Assembly: GCA_038259365.1 (NCBI GenBank)
Contig: JBBSOW010000033.1
Coordinates: 1 to 30,851, forward strand
Source of the DNA: JBBSOW01 sp038259365
Lineage (GTDB): Bacteria; Actinomycetota; Actinomycetes; Propionibacteriales; Propionibacteriaceae
Reading direction: 5' to 3'
Length of the DNA stretch: 30,851 nucleotides
The notes under the pieces were generated by a model. That model had not been told where the DNA came from. It did no database searches and was given only the letters and a program-made list of their open reading frames with translations. The position numbers and the translations under genes are program-made. Shown here one piece after another: positions 30,243 through 30,851 of this stretch (positions within the stretch are counted from its first letter, which is position 1; each line of letters starts with the position of its first letter).

Positions 30243-30851
30243 ATGGTCAACCAGCAAAGTCGGGCCCGAGGGTGTTTGGCGGGGTTAGCCGCCGGTGACG
30301 CGCTGGGACGGCCCGCGGAAGGGATGGAACCGGCCGAGATCGCCGACAGATGGGGCCGCATCGAAGGCTACGTCGCCGATACCCCGCTGGGCAGCGACGA
30401 CACCGAATATGCGCTGCTGACCGCGAAGGCGCTGCTGGAATACCGCGCCGACTTCAGCGCCCACACTGTTGCCGATCTGTGGCAACACGAAGTGTGCGGG
30501 CAACAAGGGGCGTTCGCCGGTAGCGGCTTCAGCGAAATGGCAGCCATCCGTAACCTCGAGCGCGGCCGCCGGCCACCCCGATCTGGGCAGCACGCCCACT
30601 CCTGGAGCGACGGCCTGGCCATGCGGGCGGCCCCCCTCGGTATCGCGGCGGCCGGAAACCCGGCCGAGGCCGCCCGCCTGGCTTGGGAAGACGGCCAGGT
30701 CAGTCACGCCGGTGAGGGCATCTATGCCGGGCAGGCCGTGGCCGCCGCCGTCGCCGCCGCCCTGGGGGGCGGCGCCGCCCAAAGTGGCGAAGGTGGGGGG
30801 GGCGGGGCGGTTCCCGCCCCCGGGTGGGCCCCCCGCTGTCGGCGCCCCGCG
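30243..30851 (+). CDS. ADP-ribosylglycohydrolase family protein, cut by window edge
   Basis: The first 203 codons of a DraG/ARH-fold protein. Seen: CLAGLAAGDALG at about 11-22, the metal-binding SDDTE at 51-55, SWSDGLAMRAAPLG at about 120-133 and WEDGQVSHAGEGIYAG at about 148-163. Members release ADP-ribose from modified substrates or cleave related N-ribosyl bonds using Mg ions. In sugar-import operons they more likely act on an imported ribosylated compound than on proteins; that is inference. The ATG at 30243 has AAAGGA 5 nt upstream. The last ~25 codons are rich in Gly/Ala/Pro/Arg and unlike the family, matching a G/C-homopolymer stretch that may be poor sequence. The true C-terminus is outside the window. 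Confidence 0.85.
   Translation, partial: MVNQQSRARGCLAGLAAGDALGRPAEGMEPAEIADRWGRIEGYVADTPLGSDDTEYALLTAKALLEYRADFSAHTVADLWQHEVCGQQGAFAGSGFSEMAAIRNLERGRRPPRSGQHAHSWSDGLAMRAAPLGIAAAGNPAEAARLAWEDGQVSHAGEGIYAGQAVAAAVAAALGGGAAQSGEGGGGGAVPAPGWAPRCRRPA

Noticed and set aside
1..30851. CRISPR arrays, rRNA, tRNA genes, prophage, integrase or complete insertion sequences.
   Set aside because: No regularly spaced repeats, no tRNA-like cloverleaf with acceptor and anticodon arms, and no transposase or integrase motif were seen on either strand; this was by eye, so a tRNA scan would be needed to exclude an atypical tRNA.

Overview
The window is about 30.9 kb of high-GC DNA with GTG starts, 4-nt stop/start overlaps and an actinomycete gene mix: a LigC-type ATP-dependent ligase, a sugar importer operon with no ATPase gene, and small actinobacterial membrane and hypothetical proteins. 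I read it as a chromosomal contig from an actinobacterium (Actinomycetota), possibly Propionibacteriales. The family-level guess is weak.

Left edge (1-2530): the start of a uric-acid pathway gene (uraD-type OHCU decarboxylase, minus strand, cut by the edge) behind a promoter whose -10 lies under an 18-bp palindrome; a divergent SDR oxidoreductase; and a D-2-hydroxyacid dehydrogenase of unknown substrate.

Central region (2619-20363): a cell-surface glycan locus. The minus-strand run, read from 11250 down to 2619, encodes a WbpA/WecC-type UDP-sugar 6-dehydrogenase, a NodB-type polysaccharide deacetylase, a GT4 glycosyltransferase, a TIM-barrel amidohydrolase, a GT2 glycosyltransferase and two homologous polytopic membrane proteins. 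Most of these genes overlap by 4 nt or sit within a few nt of each other. The divergent plus-strand run (11409-16345) encodes a membrane-anchored GT2, an ABC exporter with fused TMD and NBD, a second GT4 and a second amidohydrolase. Next come a FAD-dependent, UDP-galactopyranose-mutase-like oxidoreductase, WecB (UDP-GlcNAc 2-epimerase) and a UDP-glucuronate decarboxylase (UDP-xylose synthase). Together these could supply UDP-ManNAc, a UDP-HexNAc uronate and UDP-xylose, build a lipid-linked glycan and flip it across the membrane. The most distinctive point is a duplicated GT4-amidohydrolase pair, in which one amidohydrolase has lost the family's conserved catalytic Asp (Asp to Cys).

Region 20400-25583: decayed remnants that look like a divergent LysR/YeiH pair, ending in a 17-bp tandem repeat; a small conserved hypothetical; two overlapping 4-TM membrane proteins; ligC; a stress-type SDR; a short MITE-like inverted-repeat element with flanking 7-bp direct repeats; and a zinc-dependent medium-chain dehydrogenase.

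Right end (25905-30851): a separate catabolic operon, visibly lower in G+C at its start, with a clear promoter and operator: a LacI-family repressor, two sugar ABC permeases, a lipoprotein binding protein and an ADP-ribosylglycohydrolase-family enzyme cut by the window edge. The gene content suggests regulated uptake of a sugar, possibly a ribosylated compound or nucleoside. The last ~80 bases look like a low-quality contig end.
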